Shown: positions 14,810-22,133 of the stretch, one piece after another
How positions within the stretch are numbered: the stretch's first letter is position 1
Layout: every line of letters begins with the position of its first letter
Source: an uncultured Bacteroidales bacterium
Lineage (GTDB): Bacteria; Bacteroidota; Bacteroidia; Bacteroidales; Bacteroidaceae
Direction: 5' to 3'
DNA length: 27,093 nucleotides
Assembly (NCBI GenBank): GCA_937906165.1
Contig: CALCYA010000143.1
Location: 1 to 27,093 of the forward strand
Program-made: the position numbers and the translations under genes
Notes under the pieces: generated by a model
What the model was told of the DNA's origin: nothing
The model's input: the letters and a program-made list of their open reading frames with translations, nothing else
The model's database searches: none

Positions 14810-14829
14810 TAGCTTATAATTGGGGTAAT

Positions 14830-16731
14830 ATGGTGTTACTCCGGCAAAAGAGAAGAAAGGTGGTATTCAATTACGACATATTGGTTATTGGTGCCGGGCA
14901 CGCAGGATGCGAGGCGGCAGCCGCTGCGGCGAACATGGGCAAGCACACTTGTCTGATGACAATTGACATGAACAAGATTGCACAGATGAGCTGCAACCCT
15001 GCCATAGGAGGCATAGCAAAGGGACAGATTGTAAGGGAGATTGACGCTCTTGGCGGATACACAGGCATTGTGACGGACCGCGCATCGATACAGTTCCGTA
15101 TGCTAAACCGCTCAAAAGGCCCTGCAATGTGGAGCCCGCGTGCACAGTGCGACAGAATGAAATTCAGCCAATATTGGCGAGAAGTGCTTGAAAACATCCC
15201 CAACCTTGAGATGTGGCAGGACATCGCCACAGAACTGATAGTTGAGGACGGAAAGGCAGTAGGTGTAAGGACACAGATGGGCGCGGAGTTCCGCGCAGTC
15301 TGCACAATCATCACCGCCGGCACATTCCTCAACGGACTGATGCACATTGGCAAGGTAAAGATTGAGGGCGGTCGCGTGGCAGAGCCCGCAGCGAAGGGCC
15401 TCACAGAGTCCATCACTGCACACGGCATAACAGCCGGACGAATGAAGACAGGAACACCCGTGCGCCTTGACCGACGTTCAATAAACCTTGAATTGACCGA
15501 TGTACAGGAGGGAGACCATGACTTCCACCGCTTCTCGTACAGCAACACAGAGCGCTCACTGAAACAGTTGCCATGTTGGGGCTGCTATACCAACCCCGAG
15601 GTGCACAAGATCCTCAGCGACAGCCTCGCCGACTCTCCGCTCTACAACGGACAAATACAGAGCATCGGCCCGCGTTACTGTCCCAGCATTGAGACAAAGA
15701 TTGTGACCTTCGCCGAGCGCGACAGACACCTGCTTTTCCTGGAACCGGAAGGCGAGACAACACAAGAGGTTTACGTAAACGGGTTCTCATCATCACTTCC
15801 AATGGAGGCGCAGCTCACTGCTCTGCGCAAGATCCCTGCGCTTGAGAACGCTGTCGCTTACCGCCCGGGCTATGCAATAGAGTATGACTATTTCGACCCG
15901 ACACAACTTGGGCACACCCTTGAATCAAAGATAATCGAAGGACTATATTTTGCCGGACAGGTAAACGGAACAACCGGCTACGAGGAGGCTGCCGGACAAG
16001 GCCTTGTTGCCGGAATAAATGCTGCGCTCAAAATTGACGGCAAGGAGCCGTTTACACTGCGCCGCGACGAGGCATACATTGGAGTACTCATTGACGACCT
16101 GGTTACAAAAGGTGTTGACGAACCTTACCGAATGTTCACTTCGAGAGCCGAGTACCGCATCCTGCTCCGCGCCGATAATGCCGATGTGCGCCTGACCGAA
16201 AGATCATACGGAATTGGACTTGCAACCGAAGAGCGCTACCAGAGACTGTGCAGCAAGAAAAAGAAGATTGCAAAGCTGACAGAGTTCATTGAAAACTTCT
16301 CGGTAAAGGCCGACCTCATAAACAAGGGACTTGAAGAGTTGGGCACTACCCCACTCGTTCGCGGCTGCAAGCTTGCATTAATTATAGAGCGTCCGCAGGT
16401 GACAATTGAATCAATTGCGAACTACATACAGGCACTAAAGCGCGAGCTTGAAAAGCTAAGCGACGACAGGGATGAAATTGTAGAAGCAACCGAGATTGAA
16501 ATCAAATACAGCGGTTACATACAGAGAGAGCGAGAACTTGCCGAAAGGATGATTCGCCTTGAAAACATCCGTATCAAAGGCAAGTTCGATTACAACAGCC
16601 TTGAGTCGCTATCGACCGAGGCTCGCCAGAAGCTGACAGCCATCAACCCCGACACTCTTGCACAAGCAAGCCGCATTCCTGGAGTGTCGCCAAGTGACGT
16701 AAATGTATTGCTTGTACTCATGCGGAAATAA
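14830..16731 (+). CDS. mnmG: tRNA uridine-5-carboxymethylaminomethyl(34) synthesis enzyme, FAD subunit (MnmG/GidA)
   Basis: With MnmE, MnmG installs the cmnm5 group on U34 of certain tRNAs using FAD, NADH and methylene-THF. From ATG 14830 it is 633 residues, the normal length. The N-terminal FAD dinucleotide-binding motif is VIGAGHAGCEAA (19-30). It is followed by SCNPAIGGIAKGQIVREIDALGG, QFRMLNRSKGPAMWSPRAQ and the GidA signature around GTFLNGLMHIG. A second family signature is GLYFAGQVNGTTGYEEAAGQG. The helical C-terminal domain (about 560-633) ends in the usual region that contacts MnmE. A GTG at 14860 (VVFNYD) would give a shorter start closer to relatives as I recall them, so the first ten residues are uncertain. 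A parS-like palindrome follows the stop by 5 bases. Confidence 0.97.
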   Translation: MVLLRQKRRKVVFNYDILVIGAGHAGCEAAAAAANMGKHTCLMTIDMNKIAQMSCNPAIGGIAKGQIVREIDALGGYTGIVTDRASIQFRMLNRSKGPAMWSPRAQCDRMKFSQYWREVLENIPNLEMWQDIATELIVEDGKAVGVRTQMGAEFRAVCTIITAGTFLNGLMHIGKVKIEGGRVAEPAAKGLTESITAHGITAGRMKTGTPVRLDRRSINLELTDVQEGDHDFHRFSYSNTERSLKQLPCWGCYTNPEVHKILSDSLADSPLYNGQIQSIGPRYCPSIETKIVTFAERDRHLLFLEPEGETTQEVYVNGFSSSLPMEAQLTALRKIPALENAVAYRPGYAIEYDYFDPTQLGHTLESKIIEGLYFAGQVNGTTGYEEAAGQGLVAGINAALKIDGKEPFTLRRDEAYIGVLIDDLVTKGVDEPYRMFTSRAEYRILLRADNADVRLTERSYGIGLATEERYQRLCSKKKKIAKLTEFIENFSVKADLINKGLEELGTTPLVRGCKLALIIERPQVTIESIANYIQALKRELEKLSDDRDEIVEATEIEIKYSGYIQRERELAERMIRLENIRIKGKFDYNSLESLSTEARQKLTAINPDTLAQASRIPGVSPSDVNVLLVLMRK

Positions 16732-16736
16732 ACAAT

Positions 16737-16752
16737 TGTTCCACGTGGAACA
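16737..16752. promoter_or_regulatory. parS-like palindrome TGTTCCACGTGGAACA
   Basis: This is a perfect 16-bp palindrome, 5 bases after the mnmG stop. It differs by one base from the widely conserved ParB-binding consensus TGTTNCACGTGAAACA and, as I recall, equals or nearly equals the parS form of pseudomonads. mnmG (gidA) often lies near parS and the replication origin in bacteria. It lacks a U-tract, so it is a poor terminator. ParB binding is inferred. Confidence 0.65.
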
Positions 16753-16827
16753 TTACCTTAAAACAACAGATGAAATTGGAAAACGGGATGCACAAAGCCT
16801 CATTGCCCCCGCTCTTTTTAGTAACCA

Positions 16828-16856
16828 TTAATAGACCTTAATAGCCTTAATAACCC
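16828..16856 (+). repeat. Short degenerate tandem repeat upstream of apt
   Basis: Three adjoining 9-10 bp units, TTAATAGACC, TTAATAGCC and TTAATAACCC, lie about 30 bases before the apt ATG. Their role is unknown. No clear TAnnTTTG box is seen in the mnmG-apt gap. Confidence 0.55.
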
Positions 16857-16885
16857 TTAAACAACAAACATTATACAGCACAACC

Positions 16886-17419
16886 ATGGACAAAGAATTA
16901 CTTTTAAAGAACCTGAGAAACATACCCGACTTTCCTATTCCTGGAATACAGTTCAAGGACGTGACATCACTCTTCAAGAACCCTGAGTGCATGCGCGAAA
17001 TGGACAATGCCCTTTACGAACTTTACAAGGATAAAGGCATAACAAAGATTGTGGGCATTGAGTCACGAGGCTTTGTCATGGCATCGGCTTTGGCAGTAAA
17101 ACTGAATGCGGGTTTTGTACCGGTACGCAAACCCGGCAAACTTCCTGCAGAGACAATAAGCGAGACATACGGCAAGGAGTATGGCCGCGACACAATAGAG
17201 ATTCACAAGGACGCAATCGACGAAAACGACATTGTTCTTATCCACGATGACCTATTGGCCACAGGCGGAACAATGCTCGCAGCATACAACCTTGTGAAAA
17301 AACTCAATCCGAAAAAAGTCATGATAAATTTCATCATTGAACTTGAGGGACTGAAAGGCCGCGACACATTCCCCGCAGGTACAGAGATTGATTGCCTGCT
17401 TACACTTGAAGGAAAGTAA
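16886..17419 (+). CDS. apt: Adenine phosphoribosyltransferase (Apt)
   Basis: Apt salvages adenine by joining it to PRPP to form AMP in the cytoplasm. The 177-residue protein has the usual length and motifs: IPDFPIPGIQFKD (13-25), GIESRGF (57-63), RKPGKLP (81-87) and the PRPP-binding loop IVLIHDDLLATGGT (116-129). Its TAA stop shares one base with the uvrC ATG (TAATG at 17417-17421), so the two are translationally coupled. It starts the run apt-uvrC-dtd-mazG-deoC and is separated from mnmG by 154 bases that include the parS-like site and a short tandem repeat. Confidence 0.97.
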   Translation: MDKELLLKNLRNIPDFPIPGIQFKDVTSLFKNPECMREMDNALYELYKDKGITKIVGIESRGFVMASALAVKLNAGFVPVRKPGKLPAETISETYGKEYGRDTIEIHKDAIDENDIVLIHDDLLATGGTMLAAYNLVKKLNPKKVMINFIIELEGLKGRDTFPAGTEIDCLLTLEGK

Positions 17420-19248
17420 TGAACAAGGAGGAGAAGACAAAGAGGGACGAATACCTCAAAGGGATTGTGAGCAACCTTCCCGACTCGCCCGGCTGCTATC
17501 AGTATTTGAACGAAAGCGGCACCATCATCTATGTGGGCAAGGCAAAGAACCTCAAACGTCGTGTATCCTCATACTTCAACAAGGAACAGCAGACACTAAA
17601 GACCAAGCTGCTTGTTGCAAAGATTGCCGATATAAGATATGTTGTTGTAAAGAGCGAAGCCGACGCGTTGCTGCTTGAGAACAATCTCATAAAAAAACAC
17701 AAGCCACGTTACAATGTACTTCTTAAGGACGACAAGACTTACCCGTCAATCTGCATAACAAACGACTATTTCCCAAAGATATTCAAGACACGCAAGATAG
17801 TAAAAGGAGCAGGACGCTATTTCGGTCCCTACACAAATGCTGGTGCACTGCACGCCCTGTTAGGACTTATAAAAGAGCTCTACCCTTTAAGGACCTGCAA
17901 CCTCAGCATTACCCCGGAAGGCATTCGCAATGCGAAATACAGCGCCTGCCTGGAATACCAGATAAAGAACTGCTGCGCACCATGCATCGCAAAAATTTCA
18001 AGGGACGATTATCATAAATACATTGATGAGGTAAGTTCGATTCTGAAAGGAGATATAAAGATTCTGCAAGAGAAACTCCTGGATGAAATGAAGGAGAAAG
18101 CAATGAACCTCGAGTTCGAAAAGGCCGAAGAAATCAAGAAAAGATACCAGCTTATCGAAGGATTCAGGACACGTAGCGAGGTGGTAAGTTCGTCCATAAC
18201 GAACCTTGATGTATTCTCAATCGAGAGCGATGAAAAGAGTGCATTCATCAATTTCCTGCACATAACCAACGGTTGCATAAATCAGGCATTCACCATAGAA
18301 TACCAGAAAAGGCTCGATGAAAGCGATGAAGAATTGATTCTGATGGGCATAATAGAATTGCGCGATAGATTCGGCAGCAACGCCAAGGAGATTGTATTGC
18401 CGTTCCCACTTGAATTGCCAATCGAAGGAGCCACTGTTACGGTTCCGCAGAAAGGCGAAAAAGCACGCCTGCTGGCGTTATCAAGGTTGAATGTGAAACA
18501 GTACAGGGCCGACCGCATGAAACAGGAGGACAAGCTGAATCCTGAACAGAAAGCCACACGCTTGATGAAGGAGATTCAGGAGGCACTCCACCTTGAAAAG
18601 ATGCCGATGACAATAGAGTGTTTCGACAACTCCAACATACAGGGAAGCGATGCAGTGGCCGCGTGTGTAGTATTCCGCAAACTCAAGCCGAGCAAGAAGG
18701 ATTACCGCAAATACATAATAAAAAGCGTTGCCGGCCCCGATGATTACGCATCGATGCGCGAGGTCGTGATGCGCCGCTACAAGCGCATAATAGAGGAGCA
18801 GGGAGAACTGCCGAGCCTGATATTGGCCGACGGAGGAAAGGGACAGATGGAGGCGATAAGAAGCATTGTAGAAGATGAATTGGGTGTACACATTCCCATT
18901 GCCGGAATGGTAAAGGACGGTCGCCACAGGACATCGGAACTGATAATTGGCGACAGTTACGAGACTGTTGGACTGAAACAGAACACTCCCCTATTCCGCC
19001 TCATTACACAAATACAGGACGAGGTACACCGCTTTGCAATCACATTCCACCGCGACAAGAGAAGCAAACGGCAGACCGCATCGGAGCTTGACAACATAAA
19101 GGGAATAGGCGAAAAGAGCAAACAGGCACTTTTGCAGCACTTTAAGAGTGTGAAACGTATTAAACTTGCTGATACAGAAGAGATTGCGTCAATAATCGGG
19201 CAATCGAAAGCGGAATTGGTACAAAAGAGCCTTAAAAACGTAGATTAA
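17419..19248 (+). CDS. uvrC: Excinuclease ABC subunit C (UvrC)
   Basis: UvrC makes both incisions around UvrAB-marked DNA lesions in nucleotide excision repair. The 609-residue protein has all domains in order: the GIY-YIG nuclease (GCYQYLN...IIYVGKAKNLKRR, about 25-48), a cysteine cluster (CLEYQIKNCCAPC), the UVR helix pair (about 217-246), the RNase H-like 5' nuclease with IECFDNSNIQGSDAVA (from about 397) and ADGGKGQM, and C-terminal helix-hairpin-helix motifs (IKGIGEKSKQALLQHF, near 560-575). It overlaps apt by one base and is followed after 25 bases by dtd. Confidence 0.97.
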   Translation: MNKEEKTKRDEYLKGIVSNLPDSPGCYQYLNESGTIIYVGKAKNLKRRVSSYFNKEQQTLKTKLLVAKIADIRYVVVKSEADALLLENNLIKKHKPRYNVLLKDDKTYPSICITNDYFPKIFKTRKIVKGAGRYFGPYTNAGALHALLGLIKELYPLRTCNLSITPEGIRNAKYSACLEYQIKNCCAPCIAKISRDDYHKYIDEVSSILKGDIKILQEKLLDEMKEKAMNLEFEKAEEIKKRYQLIEGFRTRSEVVSSSITNLDVFSIESDEKSAFINFLHITNGCINQAFTIEYQKRLDESDEELILMGIIELRDRFGSNAKEIVLPFPLELPIEGATVTVPQKGEKARLLALSRLNVKQYRADRMKQEDKLNPEQKATRLMKEIQEALHLEKMPMTIECFDNSNIQGSDAVAACVVFRKLKPSKKDYRKYIIKSVAGPDDYASMREVVMRRYKRIIEEQGELPSLILADGGKGQMEAIRSIVEDELGVHIPIAGMVKDGRHRTSELIIGDSYETVGLKQNTPLFRLITQIQDEVHRFAITFHRDKRSKRQTASELDNIKGIGEKSKQALLQHFKSVKRIKLADTEEIASIIGQSKAELVQKSLKNVD

Positions 19249-19252
19249 AGAG

Positions 19253-19260
19253 TATATTTG
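19253..19260 (+). promoter_or_regulatory. Candidate -7 box before dtd
   Basis: TATATTTG matches TAnnTTTG in the 25-base uvrC-dtd gap and would start transcription a few bases before the dtd ATG. No TTTG stands at the -33 distance, so an internal promoter for dtd-mazG-deoC is possible but not established. Confidence 0.35.
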
Positions 19261-19273
19261 CACAGATTATATT

Positions 19274-19726
19274 ATGAGAGTACTTATACAGAGAGTAAAA
19301 AGAGCATCGGTCACAGTTGACGGAGAGCTGATATCGGAGATAGCACAGGGACTGCTTGTCCTTGTGGGAATATGTGACGAGGATAACAATGAGGACATTG
19401 AGTGGCTGACGAAGAAGATTTCCAATATACGCCTTTTCGATGATGAGAACGGTGTGATGAACCTGTCGTTGATGGACATTGACGGAGAACTGCTTGCAGT
19501 GAGCCAGTTCACACTTATGGCGTCAACAAAGAAAGGCAATCGCCCGTCATACATAAAGGCTGCAAAGCCCGACATATCAATACCCCTTTACGAGAGCTTC
19601 TGTAACGAAATGGAGATTGCACTGAACAAACCGATCAAAAGGGGTGTTTTTGGTGCAGATATGAAGGTTGATTTGCTCAATGACGGACCGGTAACAATAT
19701 TCATAGACTCAAAAAACAGAGAATAA
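19274..19726 (+). CDS. dtd: D-aminoacyl-tRNA deacylase (Dtd)
   Basis: Dtd removes D-amino acids, and glycine from mischarged tRNA-Ala, protecting translation. The 150-residue protein is full length. Its two active-site motifs are present: SQFTLMAS (77-84) and the cross-subunit NDGPVT (136-141). The start MRVLIQRVKRASVTVDG is the standard N-terminus. One base separates its stop from the next ATG (TAAGATG), indicating coupled translation. Confidence 0.96.
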   Translation: MRVLIQRVKRASVTVDGELISEIAQGLLVLVGICDEDNNEDIEWLTKKISNIRLFDDENGVMNLSLMDIDGELLAVSQFTLMASTKKGNRPSYIKAAKPDISIPLYESFCNEMEIALNKPIKRGVFGADMKVDLLNDGPVTIFIDSKNRE

Positions 19727-19727
19727 G

Positions 19728-20057
19728 ATGACCATAAAGGAAGCACAGGAGCGCGTCGACCAATGGATAAAGGAGTATGGCGTGCGCTACTTCAACGAGA
19801 TGACAAATATGGCAATCCTTACCGAGGAGGTTGGCGAGGTTGCACGCATTATGGCACGCAAGTACGGCGAACAGTCGTTCAAGGAGGGCGAAGATAAAGA
19901 GCTCGGCGATGAGCTTGCCGACGTGCTGTGGGTGCTCATATGCATAGCCAACCAGACGGGTGTGGACCTTACCGAGGCGCTGGAAAAAAACATCGGTAAA
20001 AAGACCAGAAGAGACAACAAAAGACATATTGATAATACAAAACTGTACAACAAATGA
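19728..20057 (+). CDS. MazG-like nucleotide pyrophosphohydrolase
   Basis: This 109-residue all-alpha protein is a single MazG domain. It has the metal-binding pattern EEVGE (33-37) and, 24 residues later, ELAD (62-65), matching EExxE...ExxD. Such proteins hydrolyse (d)NTPs to monophosphate and PPi and help clear damaged nucleotides; the substrate is not known. It is far shorter than the two-domain E. coli MazG (about 263 residues) and is closer to the RS21-C6/iMazG-size proteins. It sits between dtd and deoC and overlaps deoC by four bases (ATGA). Confidence 0.88.
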   Translation: MTIKEAQERVDQWIKEYGVRYFNEMTNMAILTEEVGEVARIMARKYGEQSFKEGEDKELGDELADVLWVLICIANQTGVDLTEALEKNIGKKTRRDNKRHIDNTKLYNK

Positions 20058-20983
20058 GCGAGAACCATGATTGCGGGTGCGGACATCACCACGCTGAGGA
20101 GGAGAGCAAGTATGACTTTGTACTTGCCGAGTACAACTGCACACCGAATGAGGAAGAAGTTGCAGCTGCAGTAAAGAGAATCATTGAAGAGAAAGTTGAG
20201 CAGAACAATACTGTTGAGGTAAAGAAATTCATCTTCAACTGCATTGACCTCACTACCCTCAAATGTACCGACAGCGAGGAGAGCGTGATGGCTTTCACAG
20301 AGAAGGTGAACCAGTTCGACGACAGCTACCCCGACCTCAAGAACGTGGCGGCTATATGCGTATATCCCAACTTCGCGAAGATTGTCAGCGACACATTACA
20401 GGTTGAGGATGTTGAGATAGCCTGCGTTTCGGGCGGTTTCCCTTCGTCACAGACATTCCAGGAGATAAAGATTGCCGAGACAGCCATGGCAGTCCATGAA
20501 GGCGCCACAGAGATTGACATTGTGCTCAACGTGGGCAAGTTCCTTAGCGGGGACTATGAGGGCGTATGTGACGAGATTCAGGAGCTCAAGAGCGTATGCG
20601 GCGAGAGACACCTTAAGGTGATACTTGAGACAGGCGCACTCAAGAGTGCCGAGAATATCAAAAAAGCATCGATTCTATCGATGTATTCAGGCGCCGACTT
20701 CATAAAGACCTCAACAGGCAAGGAGTCACCGGCAGCTACGCCCGAGGCTGCATACGCTATGTGCAGTGCCATAAAGGAGTACTACCAGAAGACAGGCATC
20801 AGAATCGGTTTTAAGCCCGCTGGAGGCATCAACACCTTGCACGACGCACTCGTGTACTACACGATAGTAAAAGAGCTCTTAGGAGAGGAATGGTTGAGCA
20901 ATGAGCTGTTCCGTTTGGGTACAAGCCGCCTCGCAAACCTCTGCCTGAGCGAAATTGTAGGGAAAGAGACCAGATTCTTCTAA
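20054..20983 (+). CDS. deoC: Deoxyribose-phosphate aldolase (DeoC) with Cys/His-rich N-terminus
   Basis: DeoC splits 2-deoxyribose-5-phosphate into glyceraldehyde-3-phosphate and acetaldehyde in deoxynucleoside catabolism. The 309-residue TIM-barrel protein has the Schiff-base Lys218 in DFIKTSTGK, Lys254 in IGFKPAGG and Asp155 in TEIDIVLNVG, all matching the catalytic residues of the family. It is about 50 residues longer than E. coli DeoC (259). The first 18 residues contain CGCGHHH (7-13), an unusual patch that could bind a metal and is absent from relatives as I remember them. The ATGA overlap with mazG supports this start. A strong terminator follows 15 bases after the stop. Confidence 0.95.
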   Translation: MSENHDCGCGHHHAEEESKYDFVLAEYNCTPNEEEVAAAVKRIIEEKVEQNNTVEVKKFIFNCIDLTTLKCTDSEESVMAFTEKVNQFDDSYPDLKNVAAICVYPNFAKIVSDTLQVEDVEIACVSGGFPSSQTFQEIKIAETAMAVHEGATEIDIVLNVGKFLSGDYEGVCDEIQELKSVCGERHLKVILETGALKSAENIKKASILSMYSGADFIKTSTGKESPAATPEAAYAMCSAIKEYYQKTGIRIGFKPAGGINTLHDALVYYTIVKELLGEEWLSNELFRLGTSRLANLCLSEIVGKETRFF

Positions 20984-20998
20984 AGAAAGAGAAGAAAC

Positions 20999-21040
20999 GA
21001 TACAAATAAAGCACCCGCTCGCGGGTGCTTTATTTGTATC
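20999..21040. terminator. Bidirectional terminator between deoC and the polyprenyl synthase gene
   Basis: A 19-bp perfect stem with a 4-base loop has the GC core GCACCCG-CTCG-CGGGTGC, flanked on both sides so that either transcript ends in a UUUAUUUGUAU tract. It lies between convergent stops at 20983 and 21059. Confidence 0.9.
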
Positions 21041-21058
21041 AGGCATAGTCTTATCCTT

Positions 21059-22033
21059 TTACTTTTCTCTTTGAATTACGTAATCGAGATATGCAACCAA
21101 AGCATCATATATATCCTGTGGAATATCATCAGGGAGCTGCTCAAGAGCCATTGCACGATAACGTTCGATAGTCTCGTTTGCATAAGCGATACCGCCCTCC
21201 TCTACCGACAACCTGATAAGCGTCTCTATCTCGGCATCATCGAGGTAAACCCCGCTTTTCAGTTTCTCTCTTATCGGTTCCAGAAGAGGATTGTAGCTCT
21301 CACGCAACACATAAAGTGCAGGGAGTGTTATCTTGCCCTCGCGCATATCACTGCCGGTGGGTTTGCCGACATCAGCCTTTGAATAGTCGAAGATATCATC
21401 CTTCATCTGGAAACACATTCCAGCGTATTTACCGAACTTTTTCAGGCATTCAGCAGTTTCATCAGGGAAGCCCGCAAGCAGACATGCACAAGCCGCACTG
21501 CATACGAAGAAAGAGGCGGTCTTGCAGTAGATGACATTCATGTAGTTCTCCTCGCTGTAAGTACCTTCACCCTGCAACTGTATCTGCATGATCTCGCCAC
21601 GAGAGAGTGCTTTACCCAAGATGGAGAGTTCCTGTACAATATGATAATCGCACGTTACTGCGGCATTGTTGAGCGCCTGCGAGAAAAGATAGTCGCCTGT
21701 GAGCACTGCAATGTTATTTGTATATGCGACATTCAAAGAGGGACGTCCACGGCGTTTGTCGCTCTCGTCCACAACGTCATCATGGAGAAGACTTGCCGTG
21801 TGCAATATCTCAAGCGCGGTAGCAGCTGCATATATCTTTGTATTCAGCTCACCTGCTATCTTGGCAATAAGCATCAGGAACATCGGACGCATCATCTTGC
21901 CACGCGAATCCACGACATGCTTCAATGCATTGTCAAGAAGTGGATTGTCACTCTTGAACTGCGATGTGAAATATCTGGTGAAGGTCTCAAGCTCACTCGC
22001 AATGGGCTTTTTAATAATTGAAAGTCTATCCAT
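21059..22033 (-). CDS. Polyprenyl diphosphate synthase (IspB-type, long chain)
   Basis: This trans-prenyltransferase condenses IPP units into an all-E polyprenyl diphosphate, likely the side-chain donor for menaquinone. The 324-residue protein carries both Asp-rich motifs, DDVVD (85-89, in LLHDDVVDESDKRRG) and DDIFD (212-216, in QMKDDIFDYSKAD). The GKMMRP substrate motif is at 45-50. Small residues at positions 80 and 81, just before the first motif (Ala, Ser), are typical of long-chain enzymes; short-chain farnesyl synthases have bulky aromatics there. The exact chain length cannot be read. It is monocistronic, divergent from polA and convergent with deoC. ATG 22033 is supported by the promoter at 22068-22101. 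Confidence 0.93.
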   Translation of the reverse strand: MDRLSIIKKPIASELETFTRYFTSQFKSDNPLLDNALKHVVDSRGKMMRPMFLMLIAKIAGELNTKIYAAATALEILHTASLLHDDVVDESDKRRGRPSLNVAYTNNIAVLTGDYLFSQALNNAAVTCDYHIVQELSILGKALSRGEIMQIQLQGEGTYSEENYMNVIYCKTASFFVCSAACACLLAGFPDETAECLKKFGKYAGMCFQMKDDIFDYSKADVGKPTGSDMREGKITLPALYVLRESYNPLLEPIREKLKSGVYLDDAEIETLIRLSVEEGGIAYANETIERYRAMALEQLPDDIPQDIYDALVAYLDYVIQREK

Positions 22034-22067
22034 CCCGCTACTCTACTTAAATTTGTCTTCTAAAACG

Positions 22068-22101
22068 CAAAAGTAATAAAAAAGAAACGTATAGTGGCAA
22101 A
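22068..22101 (-). promoter_or_regulatory. Promoter of the polyprenyl synthase gene
   Basis: On the minus strand TTTG (22101-22098), 22 bases, then TACTTTTG (22075-22068). The -7 box is a full match and the spacing is one base longer than usual. On the plus strand a near match, TATTTTTA at 22109-22116, could serve polA but lacks a convincing -33 element. Confidence 0.6.
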
Positions 22102-22133
22102 AATTGTGTATTTTTACGTATTGTTAGAATTTT

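Noticed and set aside
14785..14829. TTG start for mnmG at 14785
   Set aside because: It lies within the spacer of the mnmG promoter, so it would not be in the transcript.
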